DNA from: Udeniomyces pyricola | Taxonomy: Eukaryota; Basidiomycota; Tremellomycetes; Cystofilobasidiales; Mrakiaceae | Direction: 5' to 3' | Assembly: GCA_039545295.1 (NCBI GenBank) | Contig: BCIK01000029.1 | Span: forward strand, 127,123 to 191,122 | Length of the DNA stretch: 64,000 nt | Shown here: positions 47,014 through 59,300 of the stretch, piece after piece | Numbering within the stretch: position 1 is the first letter of the stretch | Layout of the letters: the number at the start of each line of letters is the position of its first letter | The notes under the pieces: generated by a model | What the model saw: only the letters and a program-made list of their open reading frames with translations | What the model was told of the DNA's origin: nothing | Database searches by the model: none | Translations under genes and position numbers: made by a program

Positions 47014-47443
47014 CTAGGTACGGCTCCCTTCGGCCCCCTTTCGCATCTCCTCCAAAGACAGTTTGAGGTGATCTCGGAGCTTAGTCACAAAGGCGTCCTC
47101 GTCCTTGTCGGGCCGAGGCATTTGATCGAGAAGGTACTATGTGATCGGAGAAGTATAGAAAGTGTGCGTCAACGATGGCTGCTGGTAGCTAGAGCTATGG
47201 ATAGAACGATGGAACGCCTGGCCAGGAGCCGGCCTGACCGACCTCGCATTGGTCGATGGTGAGGACGACAGGAGCTGTTGGTGTGAATGGAGCAGGTGAG
47301 CAAGGCGTGGGATGGATGGTACGATGGGAGACCATTGAACGGGCTGACCTCTGTTCATGATAAGGGACAATATGGATCGATATGAATGATGATGGATAAA
47401 GGACGATTTCAATGAGCTCACGTTCAAAGGTCGAAAGAATCAT
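47014..47443 (-). CDS. Putative 58-residue protein, three exons
   Basis: Found as a splice-consistent set of very short exons: 47443-47422, 47274-47243 and 47136-47014. The translated ends are MILSTFE, PPVVLTIDQCE and YLLDQMPRPDKDEDAF, finishing with the amphipathic, charged helix-like KLRDHLKLSLEEMRKGAEGS and a stop at 47014. The last exon is the strongest evidence: 40 codons, good codon use, preceded by CACATAG. I do not recognise the family. Small conserved mitochondrial or complex-assembly proteins often look like this, but that is only a guess. The first two exons are tentative. It is head to head with uL2m, only 174 bp between starts. Confidence 0.4.
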
Positions 47444-47617
47444 CAAAGCAACGCCTGACTGACTGAAGCTGCCAGCCTGAATCGATCATCGCGAGTTGAC
47501 TGCTGTGGCTCAACGAGTGTGGCCGCCGTCGCCTTCTTGCCTTTCGCTAGTCCTCGTCCTCGTCCTCGTCCTCTCTCATACACCCATCCACACGCGACGC
47601 TCGCTTACGTACCCGTC
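47444..47617. promoter_or_regulatory. Short divergent upstream region of the 58-residue gene and uL2m
   Basis: Only 174 bp separate the two predicted starts. It contains a (CTCGTC)n-like pyrimidine repeat at 47552-47573. If both genes are real, this is a compact bidirectional promoter. Confidence 0.35.
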
Positions 47618-50600
47618 ATGCGAGCACCCATCCTTCGCCTTCCTCCATCGAGGACCTCCACTCTTCCCTCGCTCCGACGTTCCCTCACTACCCTCGAGTC
47701 TGCGCCCGAGCCGACCGGGTCCGCCAAGATGGCCTCCCAAGCCGAGCACCGGAGGGCCCAGCGAGCTGCTCTCCGTGAAGCTCAAAACAGCACCCAAGGC
47801 TCTGGACTCGCCTCAGATGCCCCTCTGGCGGCTGGTGCAGGAGAAAAAGCCCTGCCCCTCTTCAAGTATTGCGGTAACTGGGGTGTTCCCAAATGCAACG
47901 TCAGTCCTACCTTTGCCTTGCCTGCCTGCCTGCCTGCCTGCCTGCCTTTCTGCCTCGTGTCCTGCTACTTCCCAAAGCTATCGGTCATGCGACCACTAGC
48001 CGCTATCTTTGGGCATGTCATCTGTTCGGTATCCCCTCCCTCCCCCCCAAAAGAAAAACAATTGGTGCAGACAAAGTCTTCGTCCAACTTGTCAATAATG
48101 CGCAGAGAGGTGTCCATCCATGACTTTTGAGTGTCAGCCGATTCAACTCGCGACGGTGCAATGGCTGGATCTTTGCGTTGACCTTTTGGTGTTTGGACGT
48201 CCATGTCCTGCTTGTCTCATGGTCGTTCTCTACCTGTTACATGCTATCATCGACACTGATCTCTTCTTAGTGAACGCTCGACACAAGATGCCACTCCTTT
48301 GACGCGATCGCGACTGACTTGATGCAATCGTTCTTCCTCCCCATTCTGTATCCTTTGCTCTCTTTCCGGTTGATCCTCCACCTTCCCTATCTACCTTCTT
48401 TCGCCTTTTTCCTAACCGATCTTACCATTCCATATGTTTACTCCGCACCTGATGCAACGCTCACTATCGGACTCATACCCTGGGTGTTTTTTTGCTACCT
48501 GGTCTCCTTGCCGTATTCGCATCAACCTCATCAGTCCCTTCGACACCTGAAAATGCCCTACTCCCCCTGGCTCTGGAAGGGTCACCCTATCAAGGCGCTC
48601 ACGATTCCTCTGCGCAAAAAGGGTGGTCGTGGTAGCCATGGTCGAATCGTCACCCGAGGTCGAGGTGGTGGGCACAAGCGTCGACTCCGAACCCTCGACT
48701 TCATGCGTGTGGAGCCGGGCACTCAGGACGTCATCCGAATCGAGTACGACCCTGGACGCTCTGCTCACATCGCCCTCCTCCGGAACAGGACCGGTCATGG
48801 CGAGACGGGTGGTTGGAGTTACATTGTTGCTCCTGATGGTCTCCGAGCAGGGGATCAAGTCACGAGTTACCGAGCGGGAATCCCGGAGGGCTTGGTGCCC
48901 AAGTGGGACGAGGAACTCAAAGCGATGAGCAAGCAAGTCGTTTTGGGCGGCAAGAACGGTGATCGAGTGACGGAGCACCTACCAACTCCGAGGCCAAAGT
49001 TGCTCGAGTCTATCCGAGGGATTGACGACGAGTGGATGGCTGCGAGGAAGGCGTTTGACGACAACTTGAAGCGTGAGGCAAAGGAGAAGAGGTTGGCTGA
49101 GCGGGAGGAAATGCTTGCCGGACGGATTGATGGGCGAGTTGCCGCCATCTGGAGTGGATCCTCTTTGTCGGGTTCGTCTGGCTCGTTGTCGTCGCCTGGC
49201 TCGCCTCGTCAGTTCTCGACCTCTCTTCCCACCCCCGCCACAGCGACCACCAGCCTCTCGTCCTCCGACGCACCCCGCAACGCTTTCGAAGCGATTGGAC
49301 CCTCCCCTTCGTCCCAACTGCGTCAGCTGACGAGCTTCCGTTCGAGCTCTAACGTCGATGCGTTCCCCATGACCGCTTCGGATCGCGCCCTTGACCTCAT
49401 CCACCCTTTCTCCTCGACGCCCGCCCCCGTCCTCAACAAGCCGGCTGGCATCATCCCTACCAACCTCAGGAGGCTTCACAAGACCAACAATGCGTCTGGT
49501 CTCGGAGCCCGAGCGGCCACGGCTGGTCTGACGACGCTCCGTCAACTCATCTGTCTACCGGGCAACGTCGTTCCCATCGGGCTCATCCCTCAGAACATGC
49601 CGATCCACAACATCACCACCTCTCAAAACGGAAAATTCATGCTCTGCCGATCCGCGGGTTCCAAAGCGGAGATTCTGGGTCATCAGGCACCGGACGAGTT
49701 GAACAAGAAGTACTCGATCATCAAGCTGGCGAGTGGTGAGGTTCGAAGGATTCCGAGCGATGGTTTCGCGACCATTGGTCAGGTCTCCAAGTAAGTGTCC
49801 CCGGTTTATCTGCTCTTCCACGTCGTCCAACCTCTCGAAAGTTGAGTACTCTTTCTTGACGAGTTCTAGTGAGACTGATCCTCCCCCCCCCCCCTCCCTT
49901 TTGGTCGTCTGCCTATCGTTCACAGCAAATACCACGGCCAACGAAACCTTGGCAAGGCTGGTCGCAAGCGTAACCTTGGCCGACGACCGAAAGTTCGAGG
50001 AGTTGCCATGAACACGTACGTCTGGCATGCTTTCCTTGCTTTCCTTGCTTTCCTTCTTATTTCACTTTTTCTTCTTTTCTCTCTTCCTGATGGGCTGAAG
50101 GAACGCTGGATACTAGGCTGGGCTGCTATGACTCGTTTCTTTTGATTAAGCTGACTGTTGGTTTCGATCTTCGTTCGGCCTGGTTCTTGTATCCGTTACC
50201 CTCCCGCAACAGCCGCGATCATCCTCATGGTGGAGGTCGAGGAAAGTCAAAGGGAAACAAGGTCCCGAGGTCGATCTACGGATGGATCGCCAAGGGTGTC
50301 CGAACAAGAAAGGCCGGTCCCAACGGTCACAAGAATGGAAACAAGATGTACGTTGCACTCTGTATATCATTTACGTATCTCTTGGTGGGAAGGGAAGAGG
50401 GGGGGGAGAGTGAGAGAGAGAAGGACATTTTGGGTTGAAGATGAAGGATGAATGTGCTGCTGCTGGGCCGGGAGAGGAGGAGGTTTCTTTCACCTTGCTG
50501 ACGCCATTGGTGTATTCTATGTTTCAATTCCTTGTCCTCTTTCCCCTTTACTCTCCCTTGCCTTATCCTCCTTACTCTTGCTCGTCTTGTCTTCGCACGC

Positions 50601-50705
50601 GTGTCTCCTTCTCTCAGGGTCATCCGAGAGCGACCGAGAGGAAAGGCTATCCCGGCCTCCATGACGAAGCGGGCATCCGTCCAGCCCCGGGCCTCGGACA
50701 AGTAG
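47618..50705 (+). CDS. RML2: Mitochondrial large-subunit ribosomal protein uL2m with a long insertion
   Basis: uL2 sits near the peptidyl transferase centre of the mitochondrial large subunit. Exons: 47618-47899, 48535-49790, 49926-50015, 50213-50347, 50618-50705, about 616 residues. The start [20 protein letters not shown] is Arg/Ser-rich and acidic-free, as expected of a mitochondrial presequence. The RNA-binding domain is clear: [20 protein letters not shown] and [20 protein letters not shown]. The C-terminal domain has [38 protein letters not shown] and [15 protein letters not shown], including the universally conserved His of DHPHGGG. Between the first barrel strands (near [14 protein letters not shown], residue about 200) and GNVVPIG (about 436) lies an insertion of roughly 220 residues, partly Ser-rich. 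Usual family length is about 300-400. The junction between exons 1 and 2 is uncertain; a missed small exon is possible. Confidence 0.92.
47915..47947 (+). repeat. (CCTG)n tetranucleotide repeat in uL2m intron 1
   Basis: About seven TGCC/CCTG units lie just after the predicted exon 1 donor, inside intron 1 of the uL2m gene. Confidence 0.85.
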
Positions 50706-51149
50706 TGGATCTTTTCCCGTCTGAGTTTTGCAAAGTGGACGGAATCGATGTGGTAGAGGACGATGTTGATGATTTTGATGGTTCATGGAGAACAATGAAG
50801 GTCTCCTCTGAAGGGTTCTGCGCCTTTTCTCCTTGAGGTGTCTTTGCGTGGCGAAACGATGACTTGCACTCATCAACTTGAGAAAGTCGTCAAGATTGGG
50901 GTATCGCATCTCAGAGATGCCTTGTTAGATCTCTCAAAACTTGGCGACTGAAAAGATTGGGTTGAGAAAACGGCAAAGAATGGAGAAAGAAGACCAAAAT
51001 CACCCGATCATTATCTATAGACAAGGCCGAGCTCGTCCCCCGTTGGATTGGGTCCACCCACCTCTTTCCCGCCCGACCTCCACGACCCCGGCTTCTCCTT
51101 CGACACCTCCCTCCATCCCTCCCTCCCCCCCTCCTTTTCCTTTCAAAGA
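50706..51149. other. Same-strand intergenic region
   Basis: 444 bp between uL2m and CCT2 on the plus strand. It is pyrimidine-rich just before 51150 and shows nothing else recognisable. Confidence 0.4.
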
Positions 51150-54100
51150 ATGAACGTGTTTGCAGACGAAGTTTGTACCACCATCACTCCGAATACGCCT
51201 CTCTAGACCTTCTCATCTTCTCAAAGCACGCCCACTCATCAACCCCCCTTCCCCCGAAAACGCGTCGTTTTTGGTTTCTTCCCCCTTCTTGTTCTTTTGA
51301 TCTCTTTCTCTTTCGGTTTCGTTGCAGGCTGGCGAGGAGCGAGGCGAGAACGCTCGATTGAGTAGCTTCATTGGAGCCATGGCCCTTGGCGATCTGGTCA
51401 AGAGTACCCTTGGACCCAAGGTGAGTGTGTGTCGGTTCGTTGGGAGGAGTGGGGCAGTGAGAACCAGGAGATTGTTTGGCGGAGGATGGGAAGGAAAGAA
51501 GGGAGAGAGAGAAAGAGAGTGATCTCATGGTGTTGGGAAAGAAAGGAGACCTCTCTTACTGACGATGCTCATCCTATTCCTCTCCTTGACAATTTGGCCA
51601 TGGTGATGTGAACCTATAGGGAATGAACAAAATCCTTCGTGAGTTGAAGGAACATCTTGATGAATGGTGTGGTGCAATGCATCATCGTCGCCTGCTCACA
51701 AATCTCGACTACCCTTTCCCCTTCCTTCGTCTTTCCTTTCGTTCTTGTGTCTCCCTTCCCCGTCTTACTCCTCTCTTGCTATCTATTCGTTTCTCTTGCT
51801 CGTCAATCGGACCTATCAAATCCCTCTCCATGTTCCTCTCATCCCACTCACTCGACCTCCTTGCCGAACCCTCGTCATCTCACTTTAGAATCTGCCACGA
51901 GCGGTGAAATCACGGTCACCAACGACGGCGCGACGATCCTCAAATCCATCTCCCTCGACAACGCGGCGGCCAAGATCCTCGTCAACATCTCCAAAGTTCA
52001 GGACGATGAAGTCGGTGATGGAACGACGTCCGTTTGCGTGTTGGCGAGTGAGCTGCTGCGTGAAGGCGAGAGGTTGGTCAACATGAAGATTCACCCGCAG
52101 ACGATTGTCGAGGGTTACCGGATCGCGAGCAAGTGTGCGTTGGATGCACTCGAGGCGGCCGCTCAGGATCACGCGTGAGTTGTCTTTCATCATCTCGGGC
52201 TGCTGGAAGCGGTGTGTGTTGCGAATTGAGAAGGGGAGGAAGGGGGGGGGCGGCTTGGGTGCTAGGTATTACGGGGTATAGGTCTCGCATCGAAGTGGAG
52301 TCTGCGATCCAGTCTCTTGACCCGGCTCAAGGGGGAGAGGGAGCATTGGTACCGCGGTTGCCTTGTCTTTGGTTGTTTTCTTTGGCTCTTGAGTGATCTC
52401 AGAAAAGAAGAGACGTGTTAAGGAGAGAAGGAAGTACACGAGGAAGGAAGTCGGACAGACGCTCAGGATGTATGAACTGGACACTTGTCAGGCGGGCTCG
52501 CTCGCTCACATCTGGTGTCAGACCTCGGTCGATGGTCAAGATAGGTCGATTACTCGTGTACACCGCTTGATCTGGCGGGGAGGGAGGAAATGTTCCTACC
52601 TCATCTACAGGATATCGCATCTTCGTATCACCCTCGCCCCCACCCGTTATGCTTCTCCAATAACCCACAATCTATCCGCTGACCTCTGTTTATTCCCTTC
52701 CAACCCATCCATTCACTCCGCCCTCATGCCGACTTTCCCTTTCCTTTTCATCTCATCGGGTTCAATCAGTTCGGACCCGGCTGCGTTCCGAGAGGACCTC
52801 GTCAACATTGCTCGAACGACGCTCTCGTCAAAAGTCCTGTCTGAGAACAAGGATTACTTTGCGAACCTGGCTGTCGATGCGGTTCTTCGACTCAAGGTCC
52901 GTTCACCTTTTTTTTTTTCTTCTGGAAGAGTCTTGTCTCTCGGAACTTTTTTGTTTGTTTGTTTGGGTAGTGTCTGTGCAGGTAGATGGAGGAAGGATAG
53001 GAAAGGTGATGCGATGCACCTGGCTCGATAAAGGATCCTAACGTCTGTCTACACCTCACTTCTCCTTCGACTCGCCTATCCCTTCTCTCTCCCCTCTCTC
53101 TTTCTTGCTTCATCGTCCGACATCTAGGGATCGACCGACCTCGAGCACATCCAGATCATCAAGAAAGTCGGTGGAAAGTTGACGGATTCGTACTTGGACG
53201 AAGGCTTCATCCTCGAGAAATCGATAGCCGTCAACTCGCCAAAGAGGATCGAGAACGCCAAGATCATGATTGCCAACACTTGTACGTCTATTTTCTCCCC
53301 CNCCCCCCCCCCCTTTTTCACACTTCTTGTAGGAATGGGACAGGGAGTAGAAGAGAGCGAGGATGTTACCTTTTTGCTAAGAAGCGAGAGTATGACAAAG
53401 CCTTGCCCCCTTTGACACGGGTGAAACGATGAAGGAAATATGTCAATCATCGGGATCGAAACTAACGTCCCTTGATTTGTTCTTTTTTTGTTTAGCGATG
53501 GACACTGACAAGATCAAAATCTTCGGAGCGAGGGTTCGAGTCGATGGAACTGGCAAGTTGGCTGAGCTCGAGCGTGCTGAGAAGGTTTGTATCCTCTGCC
53601 TCCAAATATCCCTCTCCCCCCTTTCCCTTTATCCCCTTCCCTTCACAGTGATTCTTTTCTGACGTCGTCTCATGCTATTTTTCTATGGTCCTCGTTTCCT
53701 CTTTTCTTTTTTTTTTCCAATTCATCAGGAGAAAATGAAGGCCAAGGTCGCCAAGATTGCCGCGCACGGCATCACGTGCTTTGTGAACCGACAACTGATC
53801 TACAACTACCCCGAATCGCTCCTGGCCGAGGCGAGCATCATGTCGATCGAGCACGCCGATTTCGAAGGCGTCGAGCGCCTCGCCCTCGTCACGGGCGGTG
53901 AGATTGCGAGTAGCTTCGAGAAGATTGATGGCATCAAGATTGGAACGTGTGATTTGATCGAGGAGATTATGATTGGAGAGGATAGGGTTCGTTTGGGGTT
54001 TCCTTTCCTTTCTTTTTTTTTTCTTGGCCTTGATTTGGTACTTGGGTGGTTTCATTTAAGTGGGCTAGTGGAAGAGTTCTGGTGGAAGAGTCCAATGGGG

Positions 54101-55485
54101 GGGGGGGGGAGAGAGACGGGAGAGGGATCAGAGGAGGCCTGATGGACCTAAGGATCGTCGAGTCTTGAGTTCAGAACAGACTTTCGAAGAAACAACATTA
54201 GAAACATCACACTCATCGATCTCTTTCCTATACCCTTATCATCCCTTCTCTCTCCTGTACTCCCCCCTCTTCTTTCCCCAACCCACAGCTCATCAAGTTC
54301 TCTGGTGTCGCCGCCGGTCAAGCCTGCACTGTTGTGCTCCGTGGCGCGACGTCGCAAATGATTGACGAGGCTGAGCGATCGCTTCACGATGCGCTCTCGG
54401 TCCTGTCGCAGACGGTCAAGGAATCTCGAGTCGTCCTCGGAGGTGGTTGCTCGGAGATGCTCATGAGCAACGCCGTCGAGGAGGGCGCGAGGAAAGTGAG
54501 CGGAAAGAAGTCAATTGCGGCTGAAGCGTTCGGAAAGGCCTTGAGACAGGTTAGTACGCCCGAACGAGGATCCGTGCGCGGGCGGGGGGGAGGGGGGGGG
54601 GACAGGGGGAGGGGGTTTGGAAAAATCTTCTTCTGGATGACTAAATCGTTTCTGTTCTCTTCTTTCACTGTTTCTCTCGATTGTTGTGCGTGCGGGGGTG
54701 TTATATATTAGCTTCCGACGATCCTCGCTGATAATGCCGGATACGACTCGGCCGATCTCGTGTCCAAACTCCGAGCGGCCCACTACGAAGGTCGCAGTGA
54801 TGCTGGTCTCGGTGAGTGTTATCTTTTTTTCGCATGTCAGACTTTTCGTGAAGGAAGAAAGGAAGAAGAGAAGGAGGAGGAGGAGACGAAACCAAAAGTC
54901 TTCTCCATCTAGCCTCCATGGGTATCTCCGAGGGAGGGGGGAGGGGGGTTTCTTTAAACCGAAGAGGTCCCTTTGTGGTTGATGGAGCAAATCAAGGGTA
55001 TCTTTTTGTCTTGAAGATTCCTATACTGACAACCCCCCCCCCCCTTTCTTCCACCTTTCCTGCCTCCTGTTACCCCTTCCTCTTTCTCTCCTTCTTTCTT
55101 TTTTCAGACATGAACCTCGGGGAGATCGGTTCGATGCGCAAGCTCGGCGTGACGGAATCGTACAAGTTGAAGCGTCAAGTCGTCAGCAGCGCGAGCGAAG
55201 CGGCCGAGATGATCTTGAGGTTCGTGCTTTTTTTTTTTTTTTTTACCCCTTACACATTCACTCGCACACTTGGGGTTTCACCTTTTTTTTTTTTTCTTCT
55301 CTACGACTTTGGATTTGTTTGTTTCATTCGACGATGGTGGCTGAACTCCCCTCTTCCCCCCCCCCCCCTCCTCCCTTTCCTTCCCTTCCCTTCTTACCCT
55401 ACATCCTTTTCGTCTCTGCGACGTTCGCGCCTCTGATAGGGTTGACAACATCTTGCGAGCGGCTCCCCGTAAGCGAGAGGGTTAG
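51150..55485 (+). CDS. CCT2: T-complex protein 1 subunit beta (CCT2/TRiC)
   Basis: A subunit of the cytosolic group II chaperonin that folds actin, tubulin and WD-repeat proteins. Twelve exons in phase: 51150-51170, 51328-51420, 51620-51638, 51889-52174, 52770-52896, 53128-53281, 53496-53584, 53729-53986, 54289-54549, 54712-54811, 55108-55219, 55440-55485, 521 residues, close to the usual 525-530. The start [20 protein letters not shown] matches CCT2. The ATP-binding P-loop region [14 protein letters not shown] is split by a 19-nt exon. VTNDGATIL and [20 protein letters not shown] (catalytic Asp in GDGTT) follow. The apical domain includes [20 protein letters not shown], and the C-terminal equatorial part [16 protein letters not shown] and [18 protein letters not shown]. 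It ends [14 protein letters not shown]. The gene appears intact. An ambiguous base at 53302 is intronic. Confidence 0.97.
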
Positions 55486-56326
55486 TCTGTCTTTGTGTTT
55501 TTGATTTATTTCGGTCTTGCTTTTTCTCCCCCCCCCCCCCCGTTCTCTCCTTCTTGGGGGTTCTCGAACCGAAAGAAACGGGGGAGAAATTGACGAAGAG
55601 GCGAAGAAGGGGAGGTAAGGAGGGAAGGGACATCACAAAGAGAGGGGGGGGGGGAAAGGGGTTAATGGAGGTGTAGAATTTTGCTTGCTTGCGCAAGAGA
55701 AAAACAGAGATGAATATGCATGCATGTACCACCAATCTCCAGAGCGGTCTCGAAATTCGTGTCGATCTTTGGTCTTGTGGTGAAGAAAAGGGTCGAGATG
55801 CGGGGAGGGGGGGGGGGGGGAAGGGGGCGCATAAACGACTGTGACGATTTGGAAACAGAAGAGGAAGAGAAAGCAAGTACGTATTGCGTAGTTGTGTATA
55901 TATAGTGAATCAGCGCGCAATTCCATCATGATTTATCCACCCAATCTCATGAGTCTCATGGATTGACATGGTCGTCATCGACCTCCAAGTAACGTTGTCG
56001 CTAGTAGATCGAGATCTCAGGATATGGACATGACATGTCGCAAGCAAGATCGAGACTCCTGCGAAACAGCAAAACATCTTATTTTCAGTAACCCAGAACA
56101 TGTATCTGAGTACCTAAGCGAGCTATCTCTTCATCTGCTTCTTCCCCCTGTCTGGTTGATCTTCTAATGCTGCTTCTTTTCTCCTAGCGTTCCTTCTCAT
56201 AAACCTCGCCAAACTTGACCCTCTCCTACCTCCAATCCATCTCTCTAAATCCCTTCCACTAATCTACTCGTAGTCCTTCTCCTTCCATCCTTTTTTTTCT
56301 TTTTTTTTCTTTCTGTTTTTAACAGA
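55486..56326. other. Convergent intergenic region
   Basis: 841 bp between the stop codons of CCT2 and the helicase. It includes C and G runs (55530-55542, 55646-55655, 55806-55820) and a T-rich stretch before 56327. No gene was found. Confidence 0.5.
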
Positions 56327-59300
56327 TCACGGTGGAGCCAATCCATCTCTCGCCAACAACGCCATCATCGTCCCAATGACAGCCTCGTTCCCGCCAATCG
56401 CCATCGTCGGATCGTCAAATGCCGCTTCGAGGGAGGCGTCGAGGAGTCTTCGGAGTTGGTTCACGAGCACACCGATTCGGGTCCAGGCTTTGAGTTTTAC
56501 CCATCCGTTGCCGATCATGACTGAGGAGGATGGAACGGGATGGAAAGAAAATAAGAAGAAGAAGAAGAAGAAAGGAGGGAAGAGGGGAAAGGGACAGAAT
56601 GGGGGATGCAAAGTTGAAAAGATCAGAGAATGAACAAAACGGGAAGGATCAGATGTTTCTTGGGGTCGGTCTCAGTCCCGAACTTACGACCCGAAGCGAA
56701 ATCTTTCACATCAAAACACCAACGAGGTGAAAACCAGACAACAAAAATAAAGTTGCGAGGAAAAAAAAAAAAAGAAAAAAAAAAAAAAAAAAGACAGGCA
56801 AAGTGAATGCAAGTCAGGAACGAGAACGAAAGTCGGGCAACCGCGATCGAATCGGTTGGAACTGGATTGGATTGGAAGGTGATGAAGAGACTACTGACGG
56901 TTGACGGTGACTTTGCCTCCGAACAGCAACATGGCGTAAAGCGGCTGGGATGGGCCGACGAACCGTTGACGACGAAAAAGAAAAATAATATGATGCAGAT
57001 GAAGCGCGAAAATCGAGCAGGAATGATAGCAAAGGGAGTGAAGCCCCCCACCAGAAAGAAGAATGGAAGGAAACAGATCAGCACCTCATTGTCCAAGTCT
57101 ACGCTCCCCCCCCCCCCTCCTTTAAGGGAAGCACAGATGCATGATTCTAGGATTAGGCAATGGGCCAGAAAGACGTACGACCTCGGTGGCGTCCCGAAGG
57201 AAGACTTTGGTCGTTTGATTTTTGGCAAAGTAGGTGATGAAACCTGAAGGGATCTTGGTCTCCCCAAAGAGCACGGATCCCTGCGAATATCCAAGCCAGC
57301 CAGAAAGGAAAAATCCGTTGAGGATCAGCATATCATTCGGGTGAAAGGCCAGGAGAATCAAAACGCTAGTTGTGGGACTGAAGTCGACGTAGGAAGGACG
57401 ACTAATGGGAAAGAGATTGTCAGATGACATGGGGTTTTGGAACGTACGGGATGAAGGAAGACCCGCTCGGTCTGGTCAAAGAACTTGACTTCTTTCGCAA
57501 TGTGATCCTTCATGAGGGCACCTTGCTGCATCTGCTCAAACTTGGCTTTCGGCATCGCCACGCGCTAACAACCCCAGGTTTGAACAAAAAGAAAAAGAAG
57601 AAGAAAAAAAGACAAACGGTGGTAAGAGGTGTTTGGTCAGGAGTGAACAGTCGATTTGTCAGTAGAGTAGATGTCGATCGAGAGGATGAAACTATCAAAC
57701 ATACTGCGATTCGAGGATAAAGACCTCCCAGAACAATCTACAGCGCACAGAAGAAGGAAAAGTGAAAAGAAGATACATGAAGCGAAACCTTATGAGTCAT
57801 GGATGGCAATCGACGACATGGGTGGAGAACCGATCGATCATAACGTACTGCTTTGACGAGGTTCTCGTTGGACGAATTGACGTTCAGACTCGAATCACCG
57901 TTGCCGTGACGTCCTCGACCGTAGTTGTACGGGACAAAGCCGAGGTCAGAGAGCGCGGTGAGGAAGTCAGTCCGAAGGGTACTGATGTCTCTGATCGAGG
58001 TGCTCGAGATGAAGTTCTGCCGTAACAAGAGCAGAAGGCACGCGAGAGCTTTCATGTCAGTCGTTGTTTTGTTTTTGTGTGTATGTTTTTTCAACACTCA
58101 GGAGATGCGAAAGAGAGAGGAAAGAGAGGGAAGAGGAGAAGATTGATCACGTACTTCTTCGCAAAACGCGCGTTGCGCACTATACCCCGGGAGTGAAGAG
58201 GCTTCGGTATATGCTTTACAGTCCGTAAGAAGATCCTGAAAAGATGAAACGAACGAGAAATAAACACATGGTGTTAGATCAGTATTCGCTGGCCAAGGAC
58301 TTGAGGATGATATCACATAGCTTTGAAAAGAAAAACACAAAAACGTACCGAGTTGCCAGTGACAAACTTGGCACGAGCCCTGATGACGAGAAAATACGAA
58401 GAGATGACAACGATGACCAAGACGAGATTAGCAATCGAACCATGCGTGAGTGAGTAACGGAGGGAAACGATAACAGGGGAAAAAAGAAAGAAAGAAAAAT
58501 GGAAAAAGGGGAATGACTTTTGAGCCTCTTGGCGCTTTTCCATCGGCGAGAGGAACAGTGGTTTCGATGAGAGAATGGCAGTGATGGAAAGGACTGCGAA
58601 TTAAGAGAACCGCCAAGTAGTCAGCCGTATGTCCCAAGGAAAGATATCATGTACGATGAGGGGGGAAGAGACGGACCTGGGTCGAGACATTTGAAGATAG
58701 AGGCTAGGACGAGCATCTTTGCCAATCGAAGGTCGACCGCTGTGAGGGACCGTCAGAGTTATGTCAGTGACACGCCACCTATAACAGATAAAAAGAAAGA
58801 AACCGGAGTGAAAAGAATATATCAAGAGACGTACGGATGGAACTCATGTGTTTTCCTAAAGCCGTCAATCGACTTGTTGCATCCTCCCCTTCTACACAGC
58901 CCAGATCCATAAGGGTCTGCCACGCTGCATCCATCTGCGAGGTCGAGGGCGGGTCGATGGCTTTGGAAAGGAAAAGCTTAACGTCTTCGTTTTCTCGCAT
59001 AGCTTTGACTTGGAGAAAGAGGGCTTCCAGCGGTGTTCGTAGGACTGGCACCCGAGCAAAAGGAGGGGTGCAGGGAAGGGGAGGGGAGAGGGGAGTGTTG
59101 AGGGAGATCACAACAGCATACTTGAGCAAGATGACTCAAACACTCATCGACAACTTGAAGACTGGGAGGATCACTCACTTTCGGGCACTGGGAACGGCAG
59201 CATCTTGTTTTGCTCCATCCTTCGAGTGAAAACCTATGAACACGAGTTTGACACGAATCTGACTTCAGCGGTCCGGGTTCCTTTCAGACGATGTGTGTGG

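Noticed and set aside
48319..48534. Upstream extension of the uL2m second exon (hydrophobic leader)
   Set aside because: The frame is open but lies in the intron: it is pyrimidine-rich, and an acceptor at 48534 precedes the conserved part.
48979..49545. Arg/Gly-rich antisense frame opposite uL2m
   Set aside because: A shadow of GC-rich coding codons; no splice sites or homology pattern.
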